The notes below the pieces were generated by a model. It saw nothing but the letters and a program-made list of their open reading frames with translations, had not been told where the DNA came from and searched no databases. Below, in pieces: positions 5,959-12,837 of a stretch of DNA of 13,434 nt (its first letter is position 1; each line of letters begins with the position of its first letter). Source of the DNA: an uncultured Eubacteriales bacterium (lineage in GTDB: Bacteria; Bacillota; Clostridia; Oscillospirales; Acutalibacteraceae); contig ONIF01000093.1 in assembly GCA_900317795.1 (NCBI GenBank), forward strand, positions 1 through 13,434, in the 5' to 3' direction. The translations under genes and the position numbers were made by a program.

Positions 5959-6699
5959 ATGGCATCAGTAGTATCAATGAAACAGCTTTTGGAGGCAGGC
6001 GTTCACTTTGGACACCAGACAAGAAGATGGAATCCTAAAATGGCTCCCTATATCTTCACAGAGAGAAATGGTATTTATATTATCGACCTTCAGAAAACTG
6101 TAAAAAAACTTGAGGAAGCTTATAACTTTGTACGTGAGCTTTCAACAGACGGTAAGTCTGTACTTTTCGTAGGCACAAAGAAGCAGGCACAGGACTCTGT
6201 AAAAGAGGAAGCACTCCGTGCAGGTGCATATTATGTAAATGCAAGATGGCTCGGCGGAATGCTCACAAACTTCACAACTATCAGAAGAAGAATTCAGAGA
6301 TTAAATCAGCTTCGTACAATGGAGTCTGACGGAACATTTGACCTTCTCCCGAAGAAAGAAGTTATCAAACTGAACCTTGAAATTGAAAAGCTTGAGAAGT
6401 TCTTGGGCGGTATCAAAGAGATGAAAGAACTCCCCGGAGCATTGTTCATAGTTGACCCCCGCAAAGAAAGAATTGCAGTTGCAGAAGCTAAGAAACTCGG
6501 TATTCCGATTGTTGCAATAGTAGATACAAACTGCGATCCCGATGAGATAGACTATGTAATCCCCGGCAATGATGACGCAATCCGTGCAGTAAAGCTTATT
6601 GCATCTGCAATGGCAAATGCTATCATTGAGGGCAATGAGGGTAAAATGGGTGCAGCTGCTATTGAAGAAAAAGAAGATGACGAGGCAGTTGAAGAATAA
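5959..6699 (+). CDS. rpsB: 30S ribosomal protein S2
   Basis: This 246-residue protein is a component of the small ribosomal subunit that binds late in assembly and is needed for initiation on most messages. The N-terminal S2 signature (VSMKQLLEAGVHFGHQTRRW, residues 5-24) and the second signature region (PGALFIVDPRKERIAVAEAK, about 159-178, then VAIVDTNCDPD) are intact, and the length is normal. The last residues form an acidic tail. AAGGAGG lies ten bases before the ATG. The codon choice differs from neighbours: it prefers ATC/ATT and CTT over ATA and TTG, as expected for a highly expressed gene. It has its own strong promoter and structured leader. An intrinsic terminator follows 11 bases after the stop codon, so tsf is transcribed by partial read-through. 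Confidence 0.98.
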   Translation: MASVVSMKQLLEAGVHFGHQTRRWNPKMAPYIFTERNGIYIIDLQKTVKKLEEAYNFVRELSTDGKSVLFVGTKKQAQDSVKEEALRAGAYYVNARWLGGMLTNFTTIRRRIQRLNQLRTMESDGTFDLLPKKEVIKLNLEIEKLEKFLGGIKEMKELPGALFIVDPRKERIAVAEAKKLGIPIVAIVDTNCDPDEIDYVIPGNDDAIRAVKLIASAMANAIIEGNEGKMGAAAIEEKEDDEAVEE

Positions 6700-6710
6700 T
6701 AAATAAACAG

Positions 6711-6742
6711 AATACCCGCAAGGTGTTTTGCGGGTATTTTTT
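6711..6742 (+). terminator. intrinsic terminator/attenuator between rpsB and tsf
   Basis: AATACCCGCAA (6711-6721) pairs perfectly with TTGCGGGTATT (6728-6738) around a six-base loop and runs into six Ts (6737-6742). No promoter is seen between it and tsf, so it should set the ratio of S2 to EF-Ts messenger rather than stop transcription fully. Confidence 0.9.
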
Positions 6743-6758
6743 GAAGAAATATATATTT

Positions 6759-6763
6759 GGAGG
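6759..6763 (+). promoter_or_regulatory. ribosome binding site that sets the tsf start
   Basis: GGAGG lies eight bases before ATG 6772. It excludes the in-frame TTG at 6757, which overlaps the site. Confidence 0.9.
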
Positions 6764-6771
6764 TTTTTAAA

Positions 6772-7602
6772 ATGGCTTTTACAGCAAAAGACGTAATGAC
6801 ATTAAGACAAAAGACAGGCTGCGGAATGATGGACTGCAAAAAGGCTCTCACAGAAGCAGACGGTGATATGGATAAGGCAATCGACTTTTTGAGAGAACAG
6901 GGACTTGCAAAAGCAGCTAAAAAGGCATCAAGAATTGCCGCAGAGGGTGTTGCAGTTGCATATTCTAATGATAAGACGGGCGTTGCACTCGAAGTAAATG
7001 CCGAAACAGACTTCGTTGCAAAGAATGCAGATTTCCAGGCATTTGTAAAGACGATTGCAGATACAATTCTTGCAGAAAATCCTGCTGATGTTGCAGACCT
7101 TCTCACAAAGAAAGCTGCTGGCACAGAAATGACAGTTGCAGAGCTTCTTCAGGAAAAAATCCAGACAATCGGCGAAAATATGATTATCCGTCGTTTTGTA
7201 CGTTATGAAGGCACAGTTGCAACATATATCCACATGGGCGGTAAGATTTCTGTTATGGTTAAGTTTGACACAGACCTTGCAGACAAAGAGCCCGATGAAG
7301 TTATCGAGCATGAAAAGAAGATTATGACAGAACAGGTTATCAACGAGGGCAAGCCCGAAGCTATTGCACAGAAGATAGTTATGGGTAAGATTGGCAAGTA
7401 CTATGAAGAAAACTGCCTTGTCAATCAGATATTTGTAAAAGACAACAAGTTGAAAGTTGACCAGTACACAGCACAGACCGCAAAAGCACTTGGCGGCAAA
7501 ATTGAAATTGTTGATTTTGTACGTTTTGAAAAGGGCGAAGGCCTTGAGAAGCGTGAAGACGACTTTGCGGCAGAGGTTGCAGCAGCCGTTGCAGGCAAAT
7601 AA
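6772..7602 (+). CDS. tsf: translation elongation factor Ts
   Basis: This 276-residue protein is the guanine nucleotide exchange factor that reloads EF-Tu with GTP after each delivery of aminoacyl-tRNA. An N-terminal UBA-like domain (residues 1-52) contains the family signature LRQKTGCGMMDCKKAL (11-26). The TDFVAKN motif that contacts EF-Tu is at 79-85. The remaining core covers residues to about 275. The length is close to the usual 280-300. The start ATG is supported by GGAGG eight bases upstream and by the conserved N-terminus MAFTAKDVMTLRQ. It is the second gene of the rpsB-tsf operon, 72 bases behind rpsB with a terminator in the gap, and is closed by another terminator at 7617-7658. Codon use matches rpsB. 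Confidence 0.98.
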   Translation: MAFTAKDVMTLRQKTGCGMMDCKKALTEADGDMDKAIDFLREQGLAKAAKKASRIAAEGVAVAYSNDKTGVALEVNAETDFVAKNADFQAFVKTIADTILAENPADVADLLTKKAAGTEMTVAELLQEKIQTIGENMIIRRFVRYEGTVATYIHMGGKISVMVKFDTDLADKEPDEVIEHEKKIMTEQVINEGKPEAIAQKIVMGKIGKYYEENCLVNQIFVKDNKLKVDQYTAQTAKALGGKIEIVDFVRFEKGEGLEKREDDFAAEVAAAVAGK

Positions 7603-7616
7603 TTGATAAAAAATTG

Positions 7617-7658
7617 TTCGGGGTTGCGGGAAGATTTCCGTGACTCCGAAATTTTTTT
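7617..7658 (+). terminator. intrinsic terminator after tsf
   Basis: TTCGGGG (7617-7623) pairs with CTCCGAA (7644-7650), one G-U pair included. An inner CGGGAA/TTCCG stem (7627-7632 with 7636-7640) has one bulged G. Seven Ts follow at 7652-7658. Confidence 0.85.
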
Positions 7659-7668
7659 ATAATTATGC

Positions 7669-7697
7669 TTTACATTGGTTGATAAATATAGTAAAAT
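7669..7697 (+). promoter_or_regulatory. sigma-A promoter for pyrH-frr
   Basis: TTTACA (7669-7674) and TAAAAT (7692-7697) are 17 bases apart and lie just behind the tsf terminator. Transcription should begin near 7704, about 29 bases before the pyrH start. Confidence 0.7.
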
Positions 7698-7732
7698 ACT
7701 AATAGAAAAAATATAGGAGAGTGATTTGTGAA

Positions 7733-8440
7733 ATGGAACCTAAGTATAAAAGAGTGCTTTTGAAGTTAAGCGGAGAATCTCTTGCAGGTGAGGGAAAGCA
7801 TGGTATAGATTTTGATACAGTACTTAAATTTTGCGAGCCTATAAAGAAATTGAATGATATGGGAGTAGAAGTTGCCATAGTAGTGGGTGGCGGAAACTTT
7901 TGGAGAGGACGTTCAAGCGGCAAAATGGACAGAACAAGAGCCGACCACATGGGAATGCTTGCAACGGTAATCAATGCATTGGGAGTATGTGACGCTCTCG
8001 AACAGCTCGGACTGGAAGCAAGAGTGCAGACAGCCATATCCATGCAGCAGGTGGCAGAGCCGTATATAAGAAACCGTGCCATAAGACATCTCGAAAAGGG
8101 CAGAATATTGGTATTCGGGTGCGGTACGGGCAATCCGTTCTTTTCAACGGACACAGCAGCGGCATTGCGTGCGGCAGAGATAGATGCGGATATTATACTG
8201 AAAGCAACAATGGTTGACGGAGTGTATGACAGCGACCCGAAAACAAATCCCGACGCAAAGAAATTTGATACAATCTCATTTGCAGATGTGCTGAAATATG
8301 ACTTGAAAGTAATGGACAGCACGGCAGCGGCTATATGCAAAGATAATAATATACCGATAATTGTGTTCAGCCTTGACAATCCCGAAAATATCGTATCTGC
8401 CGTATGCGGAGAAAACGTGGGAACAGTGGTTGAGCAATAA
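7733..8440 (+). CDS. pyrH: UMP kinase
   Basis: This 235-residue enzyme of the amino-acid kinase fold phosphorylates UMP to UDP with ATP, feeding pyrimidine nucleotides and UDP-sugars for cell-wall synthesis. Family motifs are KLSGESLAG (11-19), the GGGNFWRG loop (52-59), DHMGMLATVINA (71-82), GTGNPFFSTDTAAALRA (131-147) and TMVDGVYDSDPKTNPDA (159-175). The length is normal. Two starts are possible: GTG 7721 and ATG 7733. The AGGAG at 7715-7719 abuts GTG 7721, which is too close, and lies 13 bases from ATG 7733, a little long but workable. ATG also gives the usual N-terminus (KYKRVLLKLSGE). frr follows 24 bases downstream, as in most bacteria, and the two probably share the promoter at 7669-7697. 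Confidence 0.96.
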   Translation: MEPKYKRVLLKLSGESLAGEGKHGIDFDTVLKFCEPIKKLNDMGVEVAIVVGGGNFWRGRSSGKMDRTRADHMGMLATVINALGVCDALEQLGLEARVQTAISMQQVAEPYIRNRAIRHLEKGRILVFGCGTGNPFFSTDTAAALRAAEIDADIILKATMVDGVYDSDPKTNPDAKKFDTISFADVLKYDLKVMDSTAAAICKDNNIPIIVFSLDNPENIVSAVCGENVGTVVEQ

Positions 8441-8464
8441 TATAAATTTGGAGGTTAGGAAACA

Positions 8465-9019
8465 ATGGATAAAGTGATAAAAAATGCAGAGGAAAAGATG
8501 AAAAAATCGGTACAGCATCTTGAAACGGAGTTTTCGGAGATACGTGCGGGACGTGCCAATCCTGCTGTACTTGATAAAGTGAGGATTGACTATTACGGCA
8601 CTCCCACACCGATTAATCAGGTAGCAGCCGTGTCAGTTTCGGAGGCAAGGACTCTTACTATACAGCCGTGGGATAAGTCCCTTCTCCGTGTCATAGAAAA
8701 GGCTATTCAGAAATCGGATATAGGTATCAATCCCCAGAATGACGGCTCGATAATCCGTATGGTATTCCCGCCCCTTACGGAAGACCGCCGTAAAGAGATA
8801 AAAAAGGACATAGCAACCATGGGAGAAGATACAAAAGTAGCGGTTCGTGCAATCAGACGTGAGGCAATGGAGAAAATAAAGGCTCTCAAAAAGAAAAACG
8901 AGATAACGGAAGATGACCAGAAAACAGCCGAAAAGAAAATACAGGATATAACCGATGCACAGATAAAGAATATAGATAAGGCTACCGAGAAGAAGCAGAA
9001 ACAGATAATGGAAATTTAA
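8465..9019 (+). CDS. frr: ribosome recycling factor
   Basis: This 184-residue protein, together with EF-G, splits the ribosome after termination. The conserved ETEFSEIRAGRANPAVLDKV block (residues 20-39) and the PLTEDRRKEIKKDI and KVAVRAIRREAMEKIK helices (about 102-138) are present, and the length is that of the family. The two-helix stretches rich in K and E match the three-helix-bundle domain, with the short IDYYGTPTPINQ to FPPLTE region forming the small beta domain. GGAGG lies ten bases before the ATG. It is the second gene behind the pyrH promoter and is followed by a hairpin at 9040-9078. Confidence 0.98.
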   Translation: MDKVIKNAEEKMKKSVQHLETEFSEIRAGRANPAVLDKVRIDYYGTPTPINQVAAVSVSEARTLTIQPWDKSLLRVIEKAIQKSDIGINPQNDGSIIRMVFPPLTEDRRKEIKKDIATMGEDTKVAVRAIRREAMEKIKALKKKNEITEDDQKTAEKKIQDITDAQIKNIDKATEKKQKQIMEI

Positions 9020-9039
9020 TTTCAAGGATAAATAAAAAT

Positions 9040-9078
9040 ATCACGGCAGGAAGGGGGATTTCTTGCCGTGATTATTTT
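9040..9078 (+). terminator. terminator-like hairpin between frr and uppS
   Basis: Bases 9040-9053 pair with 9059-9072 (14 pairs including G-U, core ATCACGGCA/TGCCGTGAT) around a five-base loop. The tail (TTATTTTC) is only moderately T-rich. No clear promoter is seen between it and uppS, so it may be a partial terminator that tunes expression of the downstream lipid genes. Confidence 0.65.
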
Positions 9079-9103
9079 CAATCAAAAACAGAGGTGATTT
9101 TTA

Positions 9104-9811
9104 ATGGGAGAGCTGTATATACCCGAGCACGTGGGAATAATCATGGACGGAAACGGCAGATGGGCTAAAAAAAGAGGGTTGCCCCGTCAGGTAGGGCATA
9201 CTTACGGTGCACAGACTTTCAGAAATATAACACGTTATATAAGCAAACAGGGAGTGAAAGTTCTCACTTTATATGCATTTTCAACGGAGAACTGGAAAAG
9301 ACCTGCGGAAGAAGTCAATGCCATCATGAAAATATTTCACCAGTATTTGGTGGATTCGCTGACGGATTTCAGAGATGACGATATAAAAGTAGTGTTCATA
9401 GGCGACAGGTCGGCATTTTCCCCCGAGCTGATAGAGCTTATCAATGAATCTGAGGAAGTCGCCAAAGACAGAAAGGGAATGCTGTTGAATATAGCGATGA
9501 ATTACGGGGGCAGAGATGAGATTGTCAGGGCAGTAAAGAATATATGCAGAGATGTAAAAGACGGCAAAACGGATATTGAAAGCATATCCGAAAAGGACAT
9601 TGAAAAATATCTTTATACGGCAAATCTGCCCGACCCCGATTTGATAATAAGAACGGGCGGAGAGCATAGATTAAGTAATTTTCTGCTTTATCAGGCGGCA
9701 TATTCGGAGTTTTACTCAATGGACGTATTGTGGCCCGACTTCAAGCCGAAAGATTTTGATAAAGCTGTCGAGGAGTTCAACAGAAGAAACAGAAGATATG
9801 GTGGTGTATGA
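9104..9811 (+). CDS. uppS: isoprenyl (undecaprenyl) diphosphate synthase
   Basis: This 235-residue cis-prenyltransferase condenses isopentenyl diphosphate units onto farnesyl diphosphate to make the long-chain carrier for peptidoglycan and other wall polymers. The catalytic block HVGIIMDGNGRWAKKRG (residues 9-25, Asp15), the GHTYGA turn (His32), the TLYAFSTENWKRP block (55-67), the MNYGGRDEI block (132-140) and the C-terminal PDPDLIIRTGGEHRLSNFLL and YSEFYSMDVLWPDF stretches (176-213) are all intact. AGAGGTGA lies six bases before the ATG. Its stop codon is immediately followed by the cdsA start, which makes it the first gene of a tight lipid-precursor operon. Chain length (C55) is inferred from family and context only. 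Confidence 0.96.
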   Translation: MGELYIPEHVGIIMDGNGRWAKKRGLPRQVGHTYGAQTFRNITRYISKQGVKVLTLYAFSTENWKRPAEEVNAIMKIFHQYLVDSLTDFRDDDIKVVFIGDRSAFSPELIELINESEEVAKDRKGMLLNIAMNYGGRDEIVRAVKNICRDVKDGKTDIESISEKDIEKYLYTANLPDPDLIIRTGGEHRLSNFLLYQAAYSEFYSMDVLWPDFKPKDFDKAVEEFNRRNRRYGGV

Positions 9812-10636
9812 ATGGTTAAGAGGATATTATCGGGAGTTGTGGGAATATCTTTTATAGTGGCTGTAATCATTTTAAGCGGAAATTTTCCTGTAATCATAGA
9901 TGTATTTGTAGCGGCAGTGTGTGCAATAGCTGTCGGAGAGTTTGCGAATGCGGCTGAAATTTTGAAGCATTGGCATATAAGCTTTCCAAGCATGGCATTT
10001 GCTGTCATATATCCCATGCTGATGAATTACGGTGCGTGGCTCATAGTAGGTTATGTATATACGGCTGTCATGTTTTCCATGCTGATATTTTTCCATGAAA
10101 AAATATCGTTTAGAGAGTTTGCATATATATACAGTATGACAATAGTAATTACGTTGTCGCTTTCGACTATCATTCAAATGAAGAATATGGACAATGCCCA
10201 CCCTGCATTTTATTTTGTATTAACTTTGGCATTGCCTTGGCTTGCAGATGCGGGAGCATATTTTGTGGGGGTATTTCTGGGAAAGCACAAATTATGTCCG
10301 AAAATAAGCCCGAAAAAGACAATAGAGGGTGCAATAGGCGGAACGGTTGTATGTATTCTTGCAACGTGCGGAGTAGGCTGGATATTTGCGGAGTTTGTTT
10401 ATAAAAATATTCATGTCAATTATATCAATTTGGCAATTCTTTCTTTGATAGGTTCTCTTTTGTCGATATTGGGGGATTTGAGTTTCTCAGTGATAAAGAG
10501 GACTTTTGAAGTAAAGGATTACGGAAATTTAATTCCGGGACATGGCGGAGTGTTGGACAGATTTGACAGCGTTGTGATAGTATCACCGTTTTTGTATATC
10601 ATGATGGCGTATATGCCTGTTATAATGGGAGTGTGA
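9812..10636 (+). CDS. cdsA: phosphatidate cytidylyltransferase (CDP-diacylglycerol synthase)
   Basis: This 274-residue membrane enzyme makes CDP-diacylglycerol from phosphatidic acid and CTP, the entry point to anionic phospholipids and phosphatidylethanolamine. About seven to eight hydrophobic helices are seen. The C-terminal signature is complete: SVIKRTFEVKDYGNLIPGHG followed by GVLDRFDS (about residues 226-253). A conserved middle block carries LPWLADAGAYFVG and KISPKKTIEGAIGG (about 145-175), where the DAGAYF and SPKKTxEG motifs are typical. The ATG at 9812 abuts the uppS stop. A GGTGG inside the end of uppS can serve as ribosome binding site, and the pair is probably translationally coupled. 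The gene ends four bases before dxr. Confidence 0.95.
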   Translation: MVKRILSGVVGISFIVAVIILSGNFPVIIDVFVAAVCAIAVGEFANAAEILKHWHISFPSMAFAVIYPMLMNYGAWLIVGYVYTAVMFSMLIFFHEKISFREFAYIYSMTIVITLSLSTIIQMKNMDNAHPAFYFVLTLALPWLADAGAYFVGVFLGKHKLCPKISPKKTIEGAIGGTVVCILATCGVGWIFAEFVYKNIHVNYINLAILSLIGSLLSILGDLSFSVIKRTFEVKDYGNLIPGHGGVLDRFDSVVIVSPFLYIMMAYMPVIMGV

Positions 10637-10640
10637 AAAG

Positions 10641-11777
10641 ATGAATATATCTGTATTGGGTTCAACGGGTTCGATAGGAGTGCAGACACTTGATGTGGCG
10701 AGAATGCACGGTATCAAAGTATGTGCGTTGACGGCAAATAAAAGCATGGAACTGCTTGAAAAGCAGGCAAGGGAGTTTATGCCCGAAATGGTAGGCGTGC
10801 TTGATGAAAAATCGGCTGAAATGCTGAAAATATCGCTTGCAGACACGAATATAAAAGTAATTGGCGGAAAAGAGGGCATATTGGCAGCGGCACAATATGA
10901 AAAGGCTGATACTGTTGTCAATGCGATAGTGGGAGTAGCAGGACTTTTGCCGACGCTTTCGGCAGTAAGGGCAGGCAAAAACCTTGCCTTGGCGAATAAA
11001 GAAACACTTGTTGCAGGCGGCAGTATTGTCATGAAAGAGATAAAAGACAGGGGAGTAAAATTATATCCCGTTGACAGCGAACATTCCGCCATATTTCAGT
11101 GTTTGCAGGGCTGTCCCGAAAATTCGCTTAAAAAGGTGATTTTAACAGCCTCGGGCGGTTCGTTTTTCGGAAAGACGAGAGAGGAATTAAAAAATGTCAC
11201 GGTTGAGAGTGCGTTAAAGCACCCTAATTGGAGTATGGGTAAAAAAATCACCATAGACTCTGCTACAATGATGAATAAGGGATTGGAAGTCATAGAAGCG
11301 TCATGGCTGTTTGGAGTAGAGGATAAAGACATTGATGTTGTAATTCACAGGGAAAGTATCATACATTCGATGATACAGTTAAGGGATAATGCGGTAATCG
11401 CTCAGCTTGGCACGGCTGATATGAGAATACCGATACAGTATGCGTTGACATATCCCGAAAGACTGCCTTCACCTGCAAGTGAGTTGGACTGGTCAAAGAT
11501 AGCAGAACTGCATTTTGCCAAGCCCGATTATGAAACATTCAAGTGCCTTGCACTTTGCAGAGAGGCTTTAAGAAAAGGCGGATTATATCCGACAGTGGCA
11601 AATGCTTCAAATGAAGTTGCCGTACAGATGTTTTTGGAGGAGAAAATAAAATTCCTTGACATAGGCGATATGGTGGAAAAAGCCCTTGCGGATTTCACGG
11701 ATAACAGACAGGATATAACACTTGATGACATTTTGCAGGCTGACAGGGAAACAAGAATTAAACTGGGAGATGATTGA
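10641..11777 (+). CDS. dxr: 1-deoxy-D-xylulose 5-phosphate reductoisomerase
   Basis: This 378-residue NADPH-dependent enzyme makes 2-C-methyl-D-erythritol 4-phosphate, the first committed step of the MEP isoprenoid pathway. It shows the nucleotide-binding GSTGSIG (residues 7-13), the ALANKETLV block (116-124), the metal-binding PVDSEHSA (143-150, Asp145 and Glu147), SGG (171-173), HPNWSMG (194-200) and MNKGLEVIEA (211-220, with Glu216 as a likely third metal ligand). The residue after SGG is Ser, where many homologues have Pro or Ala. GGGAG sits nine bases before the ATG, inside the end of cdsA. The stop overlaps the start of rseP by eight bases. With ispG two genes on, it supplies precursors used by UppS. 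Confidence 0.96.
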   Translation: MNISVLGSTGSIGVQTLDVARMHGIKVCALTANKSMELLEKQAREFMPEMVGVLDEKSAEMLKISLADTNIKVIGGKEGILAAAQYEKADTVVNAIVGVAGLLPTLSAVRAGKNLALANKETLVAGGSIVMKEIKDRGVKLYPVDSEHSAIFQCLQGCPENSLKKVILTASGGSFFGKTREELKNVTVESALKHPNWSMGKKITIDSATMMNKGLEVIEASWLFGVEDKDIDVVIHRESIIHSMIQLRDNAVIAQLGTADMRIPIQYALTYPERLPSPASELDWSKIAELHFAKPDYETFKCLALCREALRKGGLYPTVANASNEVAVQMFLEEKIKFLDIGDMVEKALADFTDNRQDITLDDILQADRETRIKLGDD

Positions 11778-12828
11778 CATAGAAAGTGTATTGCTTATAA
11801 TAATAGGAGTAGTGTTATTTGAGCTGATCGTGTTCGTGCATGAGTTCGGTCATTTTATCACGGCAAAAAAATGCGGTGTAAAGGTGAATGAATTTGCACT
11901 CGGCATGGGACCTAAACTCATAAAATTTCAGAAAGGCGAAACGCTGTATTCATTGAGATTATTTCCCATAGGGGGATTTTGTTCAATGGAGGGCGAGGAC
12001 GCTGAAAGCACAGATGAAAGGTCATTTAATAAAAGACCTGTATGGCAGAGAATGATAATAGTAGTTGCGGGAGCAACAATGAATTTGCTTTTTGGATTTT
12101 TGCTGATGATAATAACGCTGTCGCCTGAGCAGTATTTTGCGTCAAATAAGATAGCGTATTTTATGGATAATGCCCCGTCATCACAAACGCTTCAATTAAA
12201 TGATGAGATACAGGCAATCAACGGTTATCACATATCTACATCAATGGATATGAATTTTGCCCTTGCAGCCGCAAAGTCAAATGAAATGACATTTGATGTA
12301 AAGCGTGACGGAGAGTATCTGCATATTGATAAAGTGAAATTTGGCACTGTTGAAAAAGACGGTAAGGAAATTATACAGCTTGATTTCAAAGTTGCCGCAA
12401 TAGAGAGTAATTTTGGAGTGCTTATTTCACAGTCGTTTTTGTCAACGGTATCGACAGTAAGAATGGTATGGGCAAGCTTGCTTGGACTGGTAACGGGACA
12501 GTTTGGATTTAACGAAGTAGCGGGACCTATCGGAATGACCTCCGCCATATCGCAAGTGACCTCCGAGGGATTAAAGACGGGCTTTGTTGACGCTTTGATG
12601 AATTTGGTATATATTATGACGATAATAACGGTCAATTTGGGAGTAGTGAATTTATTGCCGCTGCCTGCACTTGACGGAGGAAGATTTGTATTTTTGCTGG
12701 TGGAGGCGATAAGAAGAAAGCCTGTAAAGCCCGAACATGAGGGACTTGTACACGCCATAGGAATGGCGGCACTGCTTATATTCATGGTAATAATTTCGAT
12801 AAATGACATAATCAAGCTGTTTTCATAG
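11770..12828 (+). CDS. rseP: RseP-type site-2 intramembrane metalloprotease
   Basis: This 352-residue zinc metalloprotease of the S2P family cleaves substrates inside the membrane, typically anti-sigma factors and remnant signal peptides. The first helix holds the zinc motif HEFGH (residues 24-28). A single PDZ-like domain covers about residues 115-195, and the C-terminal helices carry the FNEVAGPIGM stretch and the LDG motif (Asp302) in LLPLPALDGGRF, which supplies the third ligand. A later helix ends the protein. ATG 11770 is preferred over the in-frame TTG and ATG at 11722-11727, because the N-terminus then begins right before the first helix as in homologues. The GGGAG directly in front is too close for a good Shine-Dalgarno, so translation is probably coupled to dxr, with which it overlaps by eight bases. 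No anti-sigma factor is in the window, so the substrate is unknown. Confidence 0.93.
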   Translation: MIDIESVLLIIIGVVLFELIVFVHEFGHFITAKKCGVKVNEFALGMGPKLIKFQKGETLYSLRLFPIGGFCSMEGEDAESTDERSFNKRPVWQRMIIVVAGATMNLLFGFLLMIITLSPEQYFASNKIAYFMDNAPSSQTLQLNDEIQAINGYHISTSMDMNFALAAAKSNEMTFDVKRDGEYLHIDKVKFGTVEKDGKEIIQLDFKVAAIESNFGVLISQSFLSTVSTVRMVWASLLGLVTGQFGFNEVAGPIGMTSAISQVTSEGLKTGFVDALMNLVYIMTIITVNLGVVNLLPLPALDGGRFVFLLVEAIRRKPVKPEHEGLVHAIGMAALLIFMVIISINDIIKLFS

Positions 12829-12837
12829 GAGGACGTT

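Noticed and set aside
6552..7124. 190-codon open frame on the - strand
   Set aside because: It is antisense to rpsB and tsf and crosses the terminator between them, and the protein is low-complexity and rich in Ala and Ser.
5959..7602. Different codon use in rpsB and tsf as a sign of transfer
   Set aside because: The shift toward ATC/ATT, CTT and CGT codons is the usual pattern of highly expressed genes, and both genes sit in their normal conserved order.
9650..9685. RTGGEHRLSNF in UppS as an unusual variant of RTSGE
   Set aside because: The Gly form also occurs in well-known family members, so it is not a mutation of note.
11722..11769. Upstream TTG/ATG starts for rseP
   Set aside because: They would add 15-16 residues ahead of the first helix that homologues lack and have no good ribosome binding site.
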